In this document: piece by piece, positions 1 to 9,298 of the stretch
Layout of the letters: every line of letters begins with the position of its first letter
How positions within the stretch are numbered: position 1 is the first letter of the stretch
Assembly: GCA_036310185.1 (NCBI GenBank)
Contig: JAXJSH010000042.1
Span: forward strand, 1 to 51,209
Length of the DNA: 51,209 nt
Direction of reading: 5' to 3'
Source: JALENY01 sp036310185
Lineage (GTDB): Bacteria; Bacillota; Clostridia; Lachnospirales; Lachnospiraceae
Notes under the pieces: generated by a model
Database searches by the model: none
The model's input: only the letters and a program-made list of their open reading frames with translations
Told to the model about the DNA's origin: nothing
Program-made: the position numbers and the translations under genes

Positions 1-1
1 G

Positions 2-832
2 GAAATTACACCTCTTTATTTTTCAGACTATTGGCAGTATTCAATGGCAAATAAATTTAAATTTTTAGCCAGAATAAAGAGATATACCGTGGAAGAAGCA
101 AGAAAAATGGTAGGAACATACGTTGATGATTGTAAATGTTACACATACCCGTTTCTTTCTGCTTTAGGCGAAACAGAGTATAGCGACAAAAGTCTAAAAG
201 ACGAGATTCGCCAAATTGATAAAATGTATGCAATCCAACATGGAGGAAAACACGGAGATTACATTACAGTAATTGGACAAAAAAATACCAAAAAAAGGAA
301 ACACCATGATACTGAAATGCGAAGAATCCTGTTATATAACAAGATTTGCGAGTGTCTTGATAAACGGAATATAAAATACGAACCCATTAAACACCCTGTC
401 ACAATAGATACTCAGAATTTATTTAAAACTCTTGTCGAAAAAGGAGAAGATTATAGCCAATTTGATTTACTAAAAACAATTATATTAATAAGAAATGATA
501 AAAACACCAGCCAGTTCTTATTTTGTATTTTACCAAGAGAAAATAAAATCAGTCTCAATCGTCTGCATGCTAAGTTAATGTCAGAGAAATCTATAATCGA
601 AAAGTTCGGCAAAGGAACAATATCACCACTGGTTGTTCTTCCAGAAATTGTAGATATGACAGAATGCTCTGGAACCTATTATCTTATGGGGCTCGAGAAA
701 CTTGTGAAAGATTATATAATTATTAGTTCTGGAATAAGTACCGAATCAATAAAAATGAAAAGAAGAGATTTTCTTAGTTTAATGAAAAGTTTAGGAGCAG
801 TAAATTACAACATTGATGGCGATATTCAATAA
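2..832 (+). CDS. YbaK/aminoacyl-tRNA deacylase-like domain protein, 5' end cut by the window
   Basis: The reading frame is already open at base 2 and has no stop before the ATG at 44. That ATG has no Shine-Dalgarno sequence, so the true start probably lies left of the window. The C-terminal half (about 105-250, counted from that ATG) resembles the YbaK/ProX editing fold: a conserved Lys in an LLKTIIL strand, then GKGTISPLVV, matching the family's G-x-SP loop. Such proteins hydrolyse mischarged tRNA, but activity here is only inferred. The first 100 or so residues are unrecognised and rich in Lys. Base composition is clearly more AT-rich than in the following genes, suggesting acquisition. The gene points toward its neighbour and shares a terminator with it. 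Confidence 0.5.
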   Translation, partial: EITPLYFSDYWQYSMANKFKFLARIKRYTVEEARKMVGTYVDDCKCYTYPFLSALGETEYSDKSLKDEIRQIDKMYAIQHGGKHGDYITVIGQKNTKKRKHHDTEMRRILLYNKICECLDKRNIKYEPIKHPVTIDTQNLFKTLVEKGEDYSQFDLLKTIILIRNDKNTSQFLFCILPRENKISLNRLHAKLMSEKSIIEKFGKGTISPLVVLPEIVDMTECSGTYYLMGLEKLVKDYIIISSGISTESIKMKRRDFLSLMKSLGAVNYNIDGDIQ

Positions 833-879
833 ATACAAAATATACATGTATATCAAAGCATTATTGCAACCTGACATTT

Positions 880-921
880 AAATGGCTGCTTCGGCAAATA
901 TATCTACCGAAGCAGCCATTT
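880..921. terminator. Bidirectional intrinsic terminator
   Basis: A perfect 15-bp stem (AAATGGCTGCTTCGG at 880-894 with its complement at 907-921) and a 12-nt loop lies between two convergent genes. It can serve the YbaK-like gene on the plus strand and the deacetylase on the minus strand. Confidence 0.8.
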
Positions 922-925
922 GTTA

Positions 926-2446
926 TCATGATTTTCCGTTCGCAACGACCGGAGTCGGACGGCGTGAATCAAAAACTTCTGCTGCATTGAACATATTGTC
1001 CAGTACATTGGTCTGGCCCGTGCTTGCCTTATAAAGCATATAACCGTCCAGATTAATCCGTCCCTGGCGGACATAGTCGTCACGTATCTGCACCCAGTAT
1101 GGGGTAGAACCGTCTACGTTACAGAAGAAATTGTAACCGGCACTCTTATAATAGTTGTATTTTGCATTGTCGGTGCTGTAGTCGTGCCAGTCACCAATGT
1201 CATTTCCATGGGCAAAAATGATGGTATCCACATCGCCTACAATGTTCTCAACGGTATTGACCCATTTTTCATTATCCACCTGCAGCGCTTCTGCACTCTT
1301 ATCCGTTACGCTCAAATGCCCCCATGTATGGCTCGCGAATTCCCAGCCAGATTCCTTAATGGCATCTGCAACCTTCGTTGCCTCCGCCACTTCATTTTCC
1401 CAGTCAAAATCCGGGTGTTTATCCAGCCATGCCTGCTGGTCCCGACCCAGATCCACTCCTGTTTTGTAAGCCACATCGGTGCGATATCCGAATACACCGT
1501 CATAACCGGTCATGGCAATCAGACCCCTGGCCCCTTTATATGCGCCGTCCGGATGCTCTTCCAGGAAAGAATTCAGGCGGGGCACCACATCGTAATCTCC
1601 GATGCTTGTATTGCCTGACGCATCTGTATATTCGCATTTTACATCGCCGTTCTGATCCAGAACCAGTTTGTTTGGATAGCCTGCGGATTCATATGAATGA
1701 TAGTAACTCAGATCATCAATAGAGAGAACCACTGCTTTTTTGCCCGGCGGAAGCATCAGATTTGTATTTTTCTCAAAATGAACATTTCCATTTTCATCGG
1801 TTGTCTCAACGACCAGGTCTCTCAGACGTACAAATACATAGCCATTGTCATACATCTGCTGCGTGATCTTGTCAAACTCCTCAACCGTAGTCATCCAGGC
1901 ATTCATTCCATCCACCTGACTCTGCCCCAATACACTTACATTAAAAGCCCGATCCGTATCATTCATCAACGAGTGATAAAAGATATGGGGCACGGTATCC
2001 ACATCAACAGCCACACAACTGTTTTTTGTTGCCTGATATTGCGCAATAGCTGCAGACACATCCGGATCGCTGTCATATCCCGGAATGGTCTGAAGCAGTT
2101 CAATTGCACGATCATAATCGTAGCCTGCTGCGAGATATGCCGCCTGCTCCATAACAGAAGCTTTTTCTCCAGATCCAGCCTGATCCTGCTCTGTTTCTCC
2201 GCTTACATTTTCTCCCATTGTTTCTTCTGTATCCTCAGATCCAAACGGTATCTCTGCTGTCGCACTTCCATTTTTCTGATTGTCGTCTTCTTTTTTATTC
2301 GCTATAAAAACAAAGAAAATACATACAATCAAAATAACAAGCAGCACAAAAAGCATGACAGCCTTTCCGATCAGCGCCCTTTTTCTTTTCTTTTGAAGTC
2401 TTTCCCTGCGGGCATTCATATATTCTCTTTCTTCTTTCCCTGTCAT
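926..2446 (-). CDS. Membrane-anchored polysaccharide deacetylase family protein
   Basis: A basic cytoplasmic N-terminus (about 1-27) is followed by one membrane segment (about 28-49) and an acidic low-complexity linker, so the catalytic domain should lie outside the cell. Polysaccharide deacetylase (NodB, carbohydrate esterase 4) features are a VLSIDD strand, where TFDD is usual, and the metal motif SHTWGH, corresponding to H-x3-H. A later IIFAHGND segment fits the family's final His motif. I do not see a clear RxPY motif, so this is a divergent member. Likely substrates are peptidoglycan or a surface glycan, which is inference. The ATG follows an AAGGAAGAGGGG stretch. Confidence 0.75.
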   Translation of the reverse strand: MTGKEEREYMNARRERLQKKRKRALIGKAVMLFVLLVILIVCIFFVFIANKKEDDNQKNGSATAEIPFGSEDTEETMGENVSGETEQDQAGSGEKASVMEQAAYLAAGYDYDRAIELLQTIPGYDSDPDVSAAIAQYQATKNSCVAVDVDTVPHIFYHSLMNDTDRAFNVSVLGQSQVDGMNAWMTTVEEFDKITQQMYDNGYVFVRLRDLVVETTDENGNVHFEKNTNLMLPPGKKAVVLSIDDLSYYHSYESAGYPNKLVLDQNGDVKCEYTDASGNTSIGDYDVVPRLNSFLEEHPDGAYKGARGLIAMTGYDGVFGYRTDVAYKTGVDLGRDQQAWLDKHPDFDWENEVAEATKVADAIKESGWEFASHTWGHLSVTDKSAEALQVDNEKWVNTVENIVGDVDTIIFAHGNDIGDWHDYSTDNAKYNYYKSAGYNFFCNVDGSTPYWVQIRDDYVRQGRINLDGYMLYKASTGQTNVLDNMFNAAEVFDSRRPTPVVANGKS

Positions 2447-2557
2447 AATACCCCTCTTCCTTTATTTTAAAATCGTAACGATCCAGAAGCACTCATACAC
2501 ACCTTGCATCTATATATTCGCACCTTCTGAGCAATTACTCTAAATAAATATAAGTTC

Positions 2558-2586
2558 ATTTTAAGTGATGTATGCAAAAAAAGCAA
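2558..2586 (-). promoter_or_regulatory. Sigma-A-type promoter for the polysaccharide deacetylase
   Basis: On the minus strand TTGCTT is followed by a 17-bp spacer and TAAAAT, about 110 bp upstream of the ATG. It starts just after the terminator of the upstream NlpC/P60 gene. Confidence 0.5.
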
Positions 2587-2603
2587 CCCTTTGCAGAAAG
2601 AAA

Positions 2604-2633
2604 AGAGCGATCACCCTCTCGAGTAATCGCTCT
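2604..2633 (-). terminator. Intrinsic terminator of the NlpC/P60 gene
   Basis: On the minus strand a 13-bp stem with two G-T wobbles closes on a GAGA tetraloop and is followed by TTTTCTTTC. It lies 14 bp after the stop codon. Confidence 0.85.
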
Positions 2634-2646
2634 GTAAATATTCCTT

Positions 2647-3966
2647 TTAAACAAATCTTCTGATTGCCAGAATCGGACTGGAATCTGCTCTTCTGTTACA
2701 GGTAATACCTGCGCTGCTGGACTGTGCTTCTACGATTCGGCCATTGCCATCATAGATTGCCACGTGACCGGAATAACAGATAACGTCACCGGCCTGCGCC
2801 TGCGATAAACTTGCAACCGGTCTTCCAAGAGATCTCCATCCAGCGGATGTTCTGTATCCTCCGCTGTATGCACCACAGTTTCTCAATACCTGCCATACGA
2901 AGTGTGAACAGTCAATACCATTTGTCAAACTGTTTCCGCCCCATACATACGGATTACCAACAAACTGTTTTGCATAAGATACGATAGATGCACCAGAACC
3001 ACTTCCTGAATAACTCGGAACACTCTGGCTTCCGGATCCGGATGAACTGCTAGAGCTTCCTGAACTGTTAGAGCTGCTGGAACTGCTGGAGTTCTGAATC
3101 TGCTGCTGACGTCTTGCTTCTTCTGCCTGACGGGCTGCTTCTTCCGCTGCTCTTCTTTCCTCTGCCTCAATGCTGGCAATCTGTGCTTCCTGCTGCGCAA
3201 TCAAGCTGCTGATCTCTGCGGCCTGAGCTTCTGCGGTAGCAATCTGAGCCTCGTAGTTATCACTGACTGCTTTCTTTTGCTCTTTCATGACCTGTAATTC
3301 ATTCTGTTTCACTTCCAGATCTGCTTTCTGAGCTTCCAGTGACTGTTTCTGAACTTCCAAATCTGCTTTCTGTGTTTCCAGATCGGTTTTCTGTGTTTCC
3401 AGACATGCTTTTAATTCAGTAACCTGGTTAACGACTTCGATATATGCTGTCAGCATATTACGATCATAATCATGCATGCTCTGTGCATATTCCGCACGGT
3501 TCAGCATCGTTGTAATGTCATCAGCTGACAACATAATCTTAAACCATGCTGTGTCACCGCCATTTTCATATATGTAACGGATACGGGTTTTCATATCAAC
3601 GTACTGCTTGTCCCGATCTTCTTCTGCCTCTTTCAGTTCTGCCTTTGTCTGTTCGATCTCTGCGGATTTTGCATCAATCTCACCTGTTTTTGTTTCAATG
3701 TTTGTTTCTGTTGTTGTAATATCCGTCTTTACCGCGTCAATACGAACCATCATATCGACCAGCTCCAGATCCAGGCTGCTGATTTCTGCCTGTACCGCCT
3801 GCTGTTTTGCAGATAAATCGTCAATTACAGCGGTTGTCTCACTCAGCTGACTCTCTGCCTGTGCCTTTTCAGCCTTAATCTCAGACTTTGTGGTAGCCAG
3901 AACAGTCACGGTCTCTGAAAATAACATAACAAGACCCAAGAGAAGACATACTACTCTTTTTTTCAT
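2647..3966 (-). CDS. Secreted coiled-coil NlpC/P60 peptidoglycan endopeptidase (CwlO-like)
   Basis: A signal peptide (about 1-25, ending near VLATT) precedes a long heptad-rich coiled coil (about 26-280) with repeated LETQKADLEVQK-type units. A Ser/Gly-rich linker (about 285-325) leads to a C-terminal NlpC/P60 domain. The catalytic Cys is residue 353 in GIDCSHF (DCSGF is usual) and the catalytic His is residue 401 in SGHVAIY. Such enzymes cut the D-Glu to diamino-acid bond in wall peptides during growth, and in CwlO the coiled coil is the part controlled by FtsEX. Whether that applies here is inference. The start has an AAGGAGAG site. Two WalR-like boxes and a good promoter lie upstream. Confidence 0.88.
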   Translation of the reverse strand: MKKRVVCLLLGLVMLFSETVTVLATTKSEIKAEKAQAESQLSETTAVIDDLSAKQQAVQAEISSLDLELVDMMVRIDAVKTDITTTETNIETKTGEIDAKSAEIEQTKAELKEAEEDRDKQYVDMKTRIRYIYENGGDTAWFKIMLSADDITTMLNRAEYAQSMHDYDRNMLTAYIEVVNQVTELKACLETQKTDLETQKADLEVQKQSLEAQKADLEVKQNELQVMKEQKKAVSDNYEAQIATAEAQAAEISSLIAQQEAQIASIEAEERRAAEEAARQAEEARRQQQIQNSSSSSSSNSSGSSSSSSGSGSQSVPSYSGSGSGASIVSYAKQFVGNPYVWGGNSLTNGIDCSHFVWQVLRNCGAYSGGYRTSAGWRSLGRPVASLSQAQAGDVICYSGHVAIYDGNGRIVEAQSSSAGITCNRRADSSPILAIRRFV

Positions 3967-4007
3967 TTAATCTCTCCTTATAATACATGAGTGGTTGTCG
4001 TTTTCAC

Positions 4008-4024
4008 TGTAACTTTTTTGTAAT
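4008..4024 (+). promoter_or_regulatory. Perfect WalR (YycF)-type box
   Basis: TGTAAC-TTTTT-TGTAAT matches the B. subtilis WalR consensus TGTWAH-N5-TGTWAH at every position. It lies in the leader of the NlpC/P60 gene, downstream of its predicted promoter and in inverted orientation. Confidence 0.45.
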
Positions 4025-4044
4025 ATTTTCGTTAACCTTTTTAC

Positions 4045-4073
4045 ATACTAACACGATTCCCAGATAATTTCAA
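4045..4073 (-). promoter_or_regulatory. Promoter of the NlpC/P60 gene
   Basis: TTGAAA, a 17-bp spacer and TAGTAT on the minus strand, giving a leader of roughly 70 nt. Confidence 0.55.
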
Positions 4074-4101
4074 CCCCTTTTAAAGTATTTAAGGGAAACA
4101 T

Positions 4102-4118
4102 TTCACAATTTTGTAACA
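4102..4118 (-). promoter_or_regulatory. WalR-like box upstream of the NlpC/P60 promoter
   Basis: On the minus strand TGTTAC-AAAAT-TGTGAA differs from the WalR consensus at one base. It sits about 29 bp above the -35 hexamer, a position typical of an activator. Confidence 0.4.
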
Positions 4119-4159
4119 ATCTTTCGACTGTTTTATTATTTTTTCTTTATCAGCAGTAC

Positions 4160-4182
4160 GCCGGCCACTTATTGCGGACGGC
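4160..4182 (-). terminator. Weak hairpin downstream of the phosphoglucomutase gene
   Basis: GCCGGCC (4160-4166) pairs with GGACGGC (4176-4182) apart from one mismatch. No T-run follows on the minus strand, so terminator function is uncertain. Confidence 0.3.
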
Positions 4183-4224
4183 GCACCAGCACAGGATTTC
4201 ATTTTCAATTCAACTTCTCTGTTT

Positions 4225-5916
4225 TTATGCAAAAATCGGTTTCAGGGCTTCTGCCAGCTTTTCTTTCTGGGCTTCTGCCTCTGCAAGATCTTTGCCAAGT
4301 GTTGTAAAATATGTTTTGATCTTCGGCTCTGTACCGGACGGACGAACCACTACAGTCGCGCCTCCTTCCAGCGTGTAGATCAGAACGTTTGCTGCCGGAA
4401 GTCCTGTTTCTTCCGGTTTCTTGTAATCTGTTACCTTTACAACTGCGTAGCCGCCGATTTCAGCCGGAGGATTCTGGCGAAGATCATCCATGATGCCAGC
4501 CATCTTGTCCATACCGGACAGACCCGGGAATTCAAAGCTGTCTACCTTGTTCAGGTAACGGCCATATTTTTCGTAGATTTCTTCCAGACGCTGTTTGATG
4601 GAAGAACCAATGCTTCTATAATATGCAGCCATCTCGCAGATCAGCATGGATCCGATAACTGCATCCTTATCACGTACATACGGTCCAGCCAGATAACCAT
4701 AGCTTTCTTCGAAGCCAAAGATAAAGCGGTCTACTTCTCCTGCTGCTTCCAGGCCGGCAATCTGATCACCGATCCATTTAAATCCGGTCAGAACGCTTCT
4801 CATTTCTACACCATAATTTGCAGCTACTGCATCTGCCAGCGGAGTCGATACGATTGATTTTACAGCAACCGGGTTTGCCGGCATTGTGCCGTTTTCAATA
4901 CGTCCTGCACATATGTAATCCAGTAACAAAACACCAACTTCATTACCGGAAACCAGTTCATAAGAACCATCCGGACATTTGATGGCGATACCTACACGGT
5001 CAGCATCCGGGTCAGTAGCCAGCATCAGATCGGCACCCTCTTTTTTTGCCAGTTCAAGGCCAAGGCGAAGTGCCTCAAAAATTTCCGGGTTCGGATACGG
5101 ACATGTCGGGAAGTTTCCATCCGGATACTGCTGTTCCGGAACGATGGTAACATCATCGATACCGATGTCTTTTAAGATACGCATAACCGGAACCAGACCG
5201 GAGCCGTTCAGCGGAGAATAAACCAGTTTCAGACCGGCTGTTTTGCACAGTCCCGGACGTACGCTGCGCGCTTCAATTGCTTCATAAAGAGCCTCTTTAC
5301 AGTCATCGCCCACATATTCAATGAGGCCTGCTGCCATGCCCTCTTCAAAGGCCATATAGTTTGCACCATCCAGAATATCGGTCTTCTGAATCTCAGCGTA
5401 TACGATATCAGCTGCTTCGTCGGTCATCTGGCATCCATCCGGACCATAGGCCTTGTAACCATTGTATTTTGCCGGGTTATGAGAAGCGGTAACCATAATC
5501 CCCGCATTTGCATTATAATAACGAGTAGCAAAACTCAGTGCCGGAACCGGCATAAGTGCGTCATAAATACGAACTTTGATACCGTTTGCAGCAAGAACAC
5601 AAGCAGCTGTTTTTGCGAAAACATCACTGTTGATTCGGCTGTCATAGCTGATAGCAACCAGCTGGCTGCCGCCCTGAGTTTTCACCCAATTAGCCAGACC
5701 CTGTGTAGCCTGACGAACAACGTAGATATTCATACGGTTAGAACCTGCACCCAACACACCGCGAAGACCTGCTGTACCAAATTTTAAAGCTACAGCAAAA
5801 CGATCTTTTATTTCTTCTTCATTGCCGGCAATTGCTTCCAGTTCTTCTTTCAGGGCTGCATCTTCCAGATCGGCCCCGAGCCAGCGTTTGTAATCTTCCA
5901 TATACATATTGCTCAC
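4225..5916 (-). CDS. pgcA: Phosphoglucomutase/phosphomannomutase (alpha-D-phosphohexomutase)
   Basis: Interconverts glucose 1-phosphate and glucose 6-phosphate (possibly also the mannose phosphates) in the cytoplasm. All family signatures are present: the active-site TASHNP with phospho-Ser145, the metal loop DPDADR (302-307), the sugar-binding GFEESYGYL (401-409) and the phosphate-binding RPSGTEPK (525-532). Length, 563 residues, is normal for the long Gram-positive form. It links glycogen breakdown and surface polysaccharide precursors to glycolysis. The start is ambiguous: GTG at 5916 sits 3 nt after AAAGGA, while ATG at 5907 follows GGGTGA at a better distance. A strong promoter lies directly upstream. 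The pgcA symbol is by analogy with B. subtilis. Confidence 0.92.
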   Translation of the reverse strand: MSNMYMEDYKRWLGADLEDAALKEELEAIAGNEEEIKDRFAVALKFGTAGLRGVLGAGSNRMNIYVVRQATQGLANWVKTQGGSQLVAISYDSRINSDVFAKTAACVLAANGIKVRIYDALMPVPALSFATRYYNANAGIMVTASHNPAKYNGYKAYGPDGCQMTDEAADIVYAEIQKTDILDGANYMAFEEGMAAGLIEYVGDDCKEALYEAIEARSVRPGLCKTAGLKLVYSPLNGSGLVPVMRILKDIGIDDVTIVPEQQYPDGNFPTCPYPNPEIFEALRLGLELAKKEGADLMLATDPDADRVGIAIKCPDGSYELVSGNEVGVLLLDYICAGRIENGTMPANPVAVKSIVSTPLADAVAANYGVEMRSVLTGFKWIGDQIAGLEAAGEVDRFIFGFEESYGYLAGPYVRDKDAVIGSMLICEMAAYYRSIGSSIKQRLEEIYEKYGRYLNKVDSFEFPGLSGMDKMAGIMDDLRQNPPAEIGGYAVVKVTDYKKPEETGLPAANVLIYTLEGGATVVVRPSGTEPKIKTYFTTLGKDLAEAEAQKEKLAEALKPIFA

Positions 5917-5965
5917 CCATCCTTTTACATTTTTGAGGTATTTAGTGACAATTCACCTAATATAT

Positions 5966-5994
5966 AGTATAAGGAATTTGAAAACTCTTGTCAA
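5966..5994 (-). promoter_or_regulatory. Strong promoter of the phosphoglucomutase gene
   Basis: TTGACA (perfect -35), a 17-bp spacer and TATACT on the minus strand, about 50 bp before the start. This is the closest match to consensus seen in the window. Confidence 0.75.
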
Positions 5995-6087
5995 TCCTCT
6001 CTCCCGCCTGCCATTCATAAATGAGAGGATAACCTAAAAATTGTCTGATCGTGCCCCAAAAAAGGAATCCGGTCAAAATTTTACATT

Positions 6088-8430
6088 TTATTCTGTTACA
6101 AGCCGGCGAACCCCGATTTTCCTGATTTTTCCGGAAACCGCATAGGAAAAGAGGAAAAAGCATACGCAGATTACACCCATTGGTACAAACAGCGTAAACG
6201 CATTCCATTCAACTGCAAAATTTGCGATACCCATACTGCGTAATACTGTACTTAATATTTTTCCGGAGAATAATATACTCAGCACAGCGCCCACACCCGA
6301 ACCCAACACTGCAACAAGCAGGAACCGGAACGCAAACTGCAGCCGCAGTGCAGAGGAAGCAAATCCCATAGCCTTATAAATTCCTATATCTGTTTTTTCT
6401 TTTGCAAAGGCTTTTGCACACATCATCATGACCACTATAAGTGCAAAAATAACAGAAAAGCTGAAAATCACTGCTTTCATGGCATTGATGGCAATCCCAT
6501 ATGTTTCATCCAGAAGATTTGTAGCACGGATTGCTGTCACCTCAAGAATGTCACCAAACCGTTCCTTCAATGCCTGCTCCACCTCAAATCGTTTTTCCGG
6601 ATCAGACAGACTGTACCTGCCATAAACCACATAATCAAAGCCGATTTTTTCAGAACCTTCCAGAGACATTGCAAAATTCTGACCCGCATCAGATATGTTC
6701 GAATATACTCCCGTAATGATATACTGTTCTTTGTTTCCCTGATAACCGACCGTTACCTCATCCCCAAGTTCCAGGTCCAGTTCTTCCGCCAATATGTCCG
6801 TAATCACAATCTCATTTTCATACAGAGGTGCACGCCCCTCCGTCGTCATAATCACCTCCGGATTCCGATACACATTGCTCACGATTTCTTCACCATTAAC
6901 AGAAAAATAAACCGAAGTCATATAATATTTCTTTTCAATGGCTGTGATTTTTTCCACTTCTTCCTCAATTTCAGAAAGTTTCTCATCGGAAATTTCATTA
7001 TCAAAGTGAATATCACATTCCGTGTACAACATACCCATAGATTCCAGCGCCGTCTTAGAGGTCATCACGTTGCCGAGGATCATAATCGTCATCATAAAAA
7101 AGACCAATATGGAAACAACCGCTATGGCAGCCACATATCTTCGCTTGCCTGATATCAGCTGACGAAATGCAAGGCTTACCGACAGACCCCGTTTGCAGAT
7201 CGGTGTGTTCATACGGCTGTCAAAATAAATTTCATCTGCACCTCCGGAAATGGCCCGCACCGGTGATATTTTTCCGATTTTATAAGTAACAGCAAAAATA
7301 TATATTCCTGAAATAACCATCACAGCTAAAATCAGCCCAAGGCTTTTTCCAAATGATATCTGATTTTCAGCAATCACCGCTGTTATGGGCTGAAACACAT
7401 TTCCCAGCACATACAGCAGCGGAATCGCAAACAACATTCCAGCCACAGCGCCAATCAATTCAGCGATAACATATTGCAGTATAAAGGTCAGACGGATTTT
7501 CCCCTTTTCAAATCCCTGGGCCTTCAGCACACCCAGATTCACATAATCCATTTCAATTCCCGTGGATATACTGTGTCCCATAACGATAAGCACAATAACA
7601 AGCAGCAAAACAATAAATATGAAAAGAATTGCACAGATAATCTCCGTAAAAAGACTTGTGTAATGAATTGCCATACTCCTTGTCAAAGAGCCAAATCCAT
7701 TATCCGTGATTCCAGTATCCAGATTCAGCTGACGCCTAAACTGCGTATCTGTGAGAGTACAGTCCTCCTTCTTATAAATCATAAGCACATGGGCATCCGA
7801 AGCTTTTTCCTCCGTCTCCCTGGCTATGACTGCCGAAAGTATCTGTTCAAAATCCTCATCACTGACAAATACCTGCTTGTAACCGATGACTGCCGAACCA
7901 TTCATTGGCTCCAGCACAACGCCCGCAATCATAAATTCATATGCACCGCCAATGGTCTCTATTTCCAGTTTATCCCCCACCTGACACCCCAGGCTTGTCA
8001 GAATTCCCTGCGGAACATAGATTTCTCCCTTTGCCGGAGGCAGTATTTCATCTTCATAATCTGTCAGATTTTCATTGAAAACCCGGATATGATCGTTTAC
8101 TTTCATCAACATCCAGTGGTTGTCTGTCTCATTTTCACCCGCTGCTGCACGCTCTGTGATAACAGCCCTATCATCCACAACCGATTCCACCATCTCATGA
8201 TTTTCAACTGAACGTTTCAGTTCTTCCGTAAATCTGCGGTCCAGGATATAAACAAGCGCATCACCGGTACCCGCAATTTCATGGGAATCCTCTATACTTT
8301 TTAAGCAGTTTTCTTTCAGACTTAACACTGCCGTCAGAGACATGGCTATAATGATCATCAGCATAACTATACTGAAAAAAGAACCTTTTCTGTGACGGAT
8401 ATTTGCCTTCAATATTGTAAATATTTCCAT
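6088..8430 (-). CDS. ABC transporter permease, duplicated FtsX/MacB-type
   Basis: Membrane subunit of the exporter whose ATPase is encoded directly upstream. A first membrane helix (about 15-40) is followed by a large extracellular domain and three helices (about 255-390). A second unit repeats the plan: a helix near 430-455, another extracellular domain, then three helices near the end. Two FtsX modules in about 780 residues fit exporters or mechanotransmitters for lipids, lipoproteins or antimicrobial peptides. The linked sensor kinase favours an envelope-stress or peptide-resistance role (inference). ATG at 8430 is chosen because a GGAGG site lies 8 nt upstream; two in-frame codons just above are too close to it. 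Confidence 0.85.
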   Translation of the reverse strand: MEIFTILKANIRHRKGSFFSIVMLMIIIAMSLTAVLSLKENCLKSIEDSHEIAGTGDALVYILDRRFTEELKRSVENHEMVESVVDDRAVITERAAAGENETDNHWMLMKVNDHIRVFNENLTDYEDEILPPAKGEIYVPQGILTSLGCQVGDKLEIETIGGAYEFMIAGVVLEPMNGSAVIGYKQVFVSDEDFEQILSAVIARETEEKASDAHVLMIYKKEDCTLTDTQFRRQLNLDTGITDNGFGSLTRSMAIHYTSLFTEIICAILFIFIVLLLVIVLIVMGHSISTGIEMDYVNLGVLKAQGFEKGKIRLTFILQYVIAELIGAVAGMLFAIPLLYVLGNVFQPITAVIAENQISFGKSLGLILAVMVISGIYIFAVTYKIGKISPVRAISGGADEIYFDSRMNTPICKRGLSVSLAFRQLISGKRRYVAAIAVVSILVFFMMTIMILGNVMTSKTALESMGMLYTECDIHFDNEISDEKLSEIEEEVEKITAIEKKYYMTSVYFSVNGEEIVSNVYRNPEVIMTTEGRAPLYENEIVITDILAEELDLELGDEVTVGYQGNKEQYIITGVYSNISDAGQNFAMSLEGSEKIGFDYVVYGRYSLSDPEKRFEVEQALKERFGDILEVTAIRATNLLDETYGIAINAMKAVIFSFSVIFALIVVMMMCAKAFAKEKTDIGIYKAMGFASSALRLQFAFRFLLVAVLGSGVGAVLSILFSGKILSTVLRSMGIANFAVEWNAFTLFVPMGVICVCFFLFSYAVSGKIRKIGVRRLVTE

Positions 8431-8446
8431 ATTCATCACCTCCGGC

Positions 8447-9208
8447 CTACCAGTTTAAAGCGGTCAGCCAGGCATTCACCTGAGCTTCCCGGCTTTTTTC
8501 TTCTTCCGGATGATACGGCGGCAAAACAAGCTCACCCACAATTTTTCCATCCTCCAGATACAGCAGTCTCGTTGCCCTGAGTGCGGCTTTCATATCATGT
8601 GTCACCATCAGAATACTCTGTCCGGACCGGTTCAGTTCCGTAAGAAGGTTCAGTACCTCTTTTGTATTACCCCGGTTCAGCGCACCCGTGGGCTCATCTG
8701 CAAACAGAATCTTCGGTGTATTGATGACAGCACGCGCAATGGCACACCGCTGCTGTTCACCACCGGAAACCTGAGACGGTAAATGGGTCTTTATATGGGA
8801 AATTCCCATTTTTTCAATCAGCTCTTCTGCCCGCTTTTTCGTTTCTCCAGCAGTTCTCTCTTTATTCAGATATCCCGGAACAACAATATTTTCAAACAAT
8901 GACAGATTGCTTACCAGATGCATTTGCTGAAAAATGAATCCAAAGTCCGTATAACGCAGCCGGGCAAGATTTTTTTCATTCATGGCAACAAGATTGCTGT
9001 CCTTATACGTTACCGTCCCGGCTGTTGCACGATCCATGCCACTCAGTGCGTAAAGAAGTGTGGATTTTCCGGAACCGGATGCACCCATAACCACAGTAAA
9101 GTCCCCTTCGTATAAATCGAAATCAACATGTGACAGAATATGGCTCTGTCCCCCATTGTGCGCAAAGCTCTTGCAAAGACCCTTTGCCGATAGAATTATT
9201 TTATTCAT
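8447..9208 (-). CDS. ABC transporter ATP-binding protein (LolD/MacB class)
   Basis: ATPase partner of the FtsX-type permease that starts 16 bp downstream. It shows Walker A GASGSGKS (about 42-49), the Q-loop in FIFQQMH, the signature VSGGEQQR, Walker B ILFADEP and the H-loop in MVTHD. Length, 253 residues, is typical. It lies 126 bp after the histidine kinase gene, and that gap carries the predicted response-regulator operator and a -10 element, so the ABC genes probably have their own regulated promoter. The start has AAGGA about 9 nt upstream. Confidence 0.9.
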   Translation of the reverse strand: MNKIILSAKGLCKSFAHNGGQSHILSHVDFDLYEGDFTVVMGASGSGKSTLLYALSGMDRATAGTVTYKDSNLVAMNEKNLARLRYTDFGFIFQQMHLVSNLSLFENIVVPGYLNKERTAGETKKRAEELIEKMGISHIKTHLPSQVSGGEQQRCAIARAVINTPKILFADEPTGALNRGNTKEVLNLLTELNRSGQSILMVTHDMKAALRATRLLYLEDGKIVGELVLPPYHPEEEKSREAQVNAWLTALNW

Positions 9209-9298
9209 TTGTTTTTTCCTTTCTCTAATATGCTCTGCTGATGCAGGTACGCAGACTCACGCAAAATGTCTCTGCCTTTCCCAACATCGGATACAGCC

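Noticed and set aside
3290..3420. Tandem DNA repeat in the NlpC/P60 gene
   Set aside because: The similarity comes from the repeated LETQKADLEVQK coiled-coil units of the protein, not from an independent repeat element.
7474..8211. 245-codon open frame opposite the FtsX permease
   Set aside because: Antisense to a clear permease gene, Cys/His-rich without domain features and without a ribosome site.
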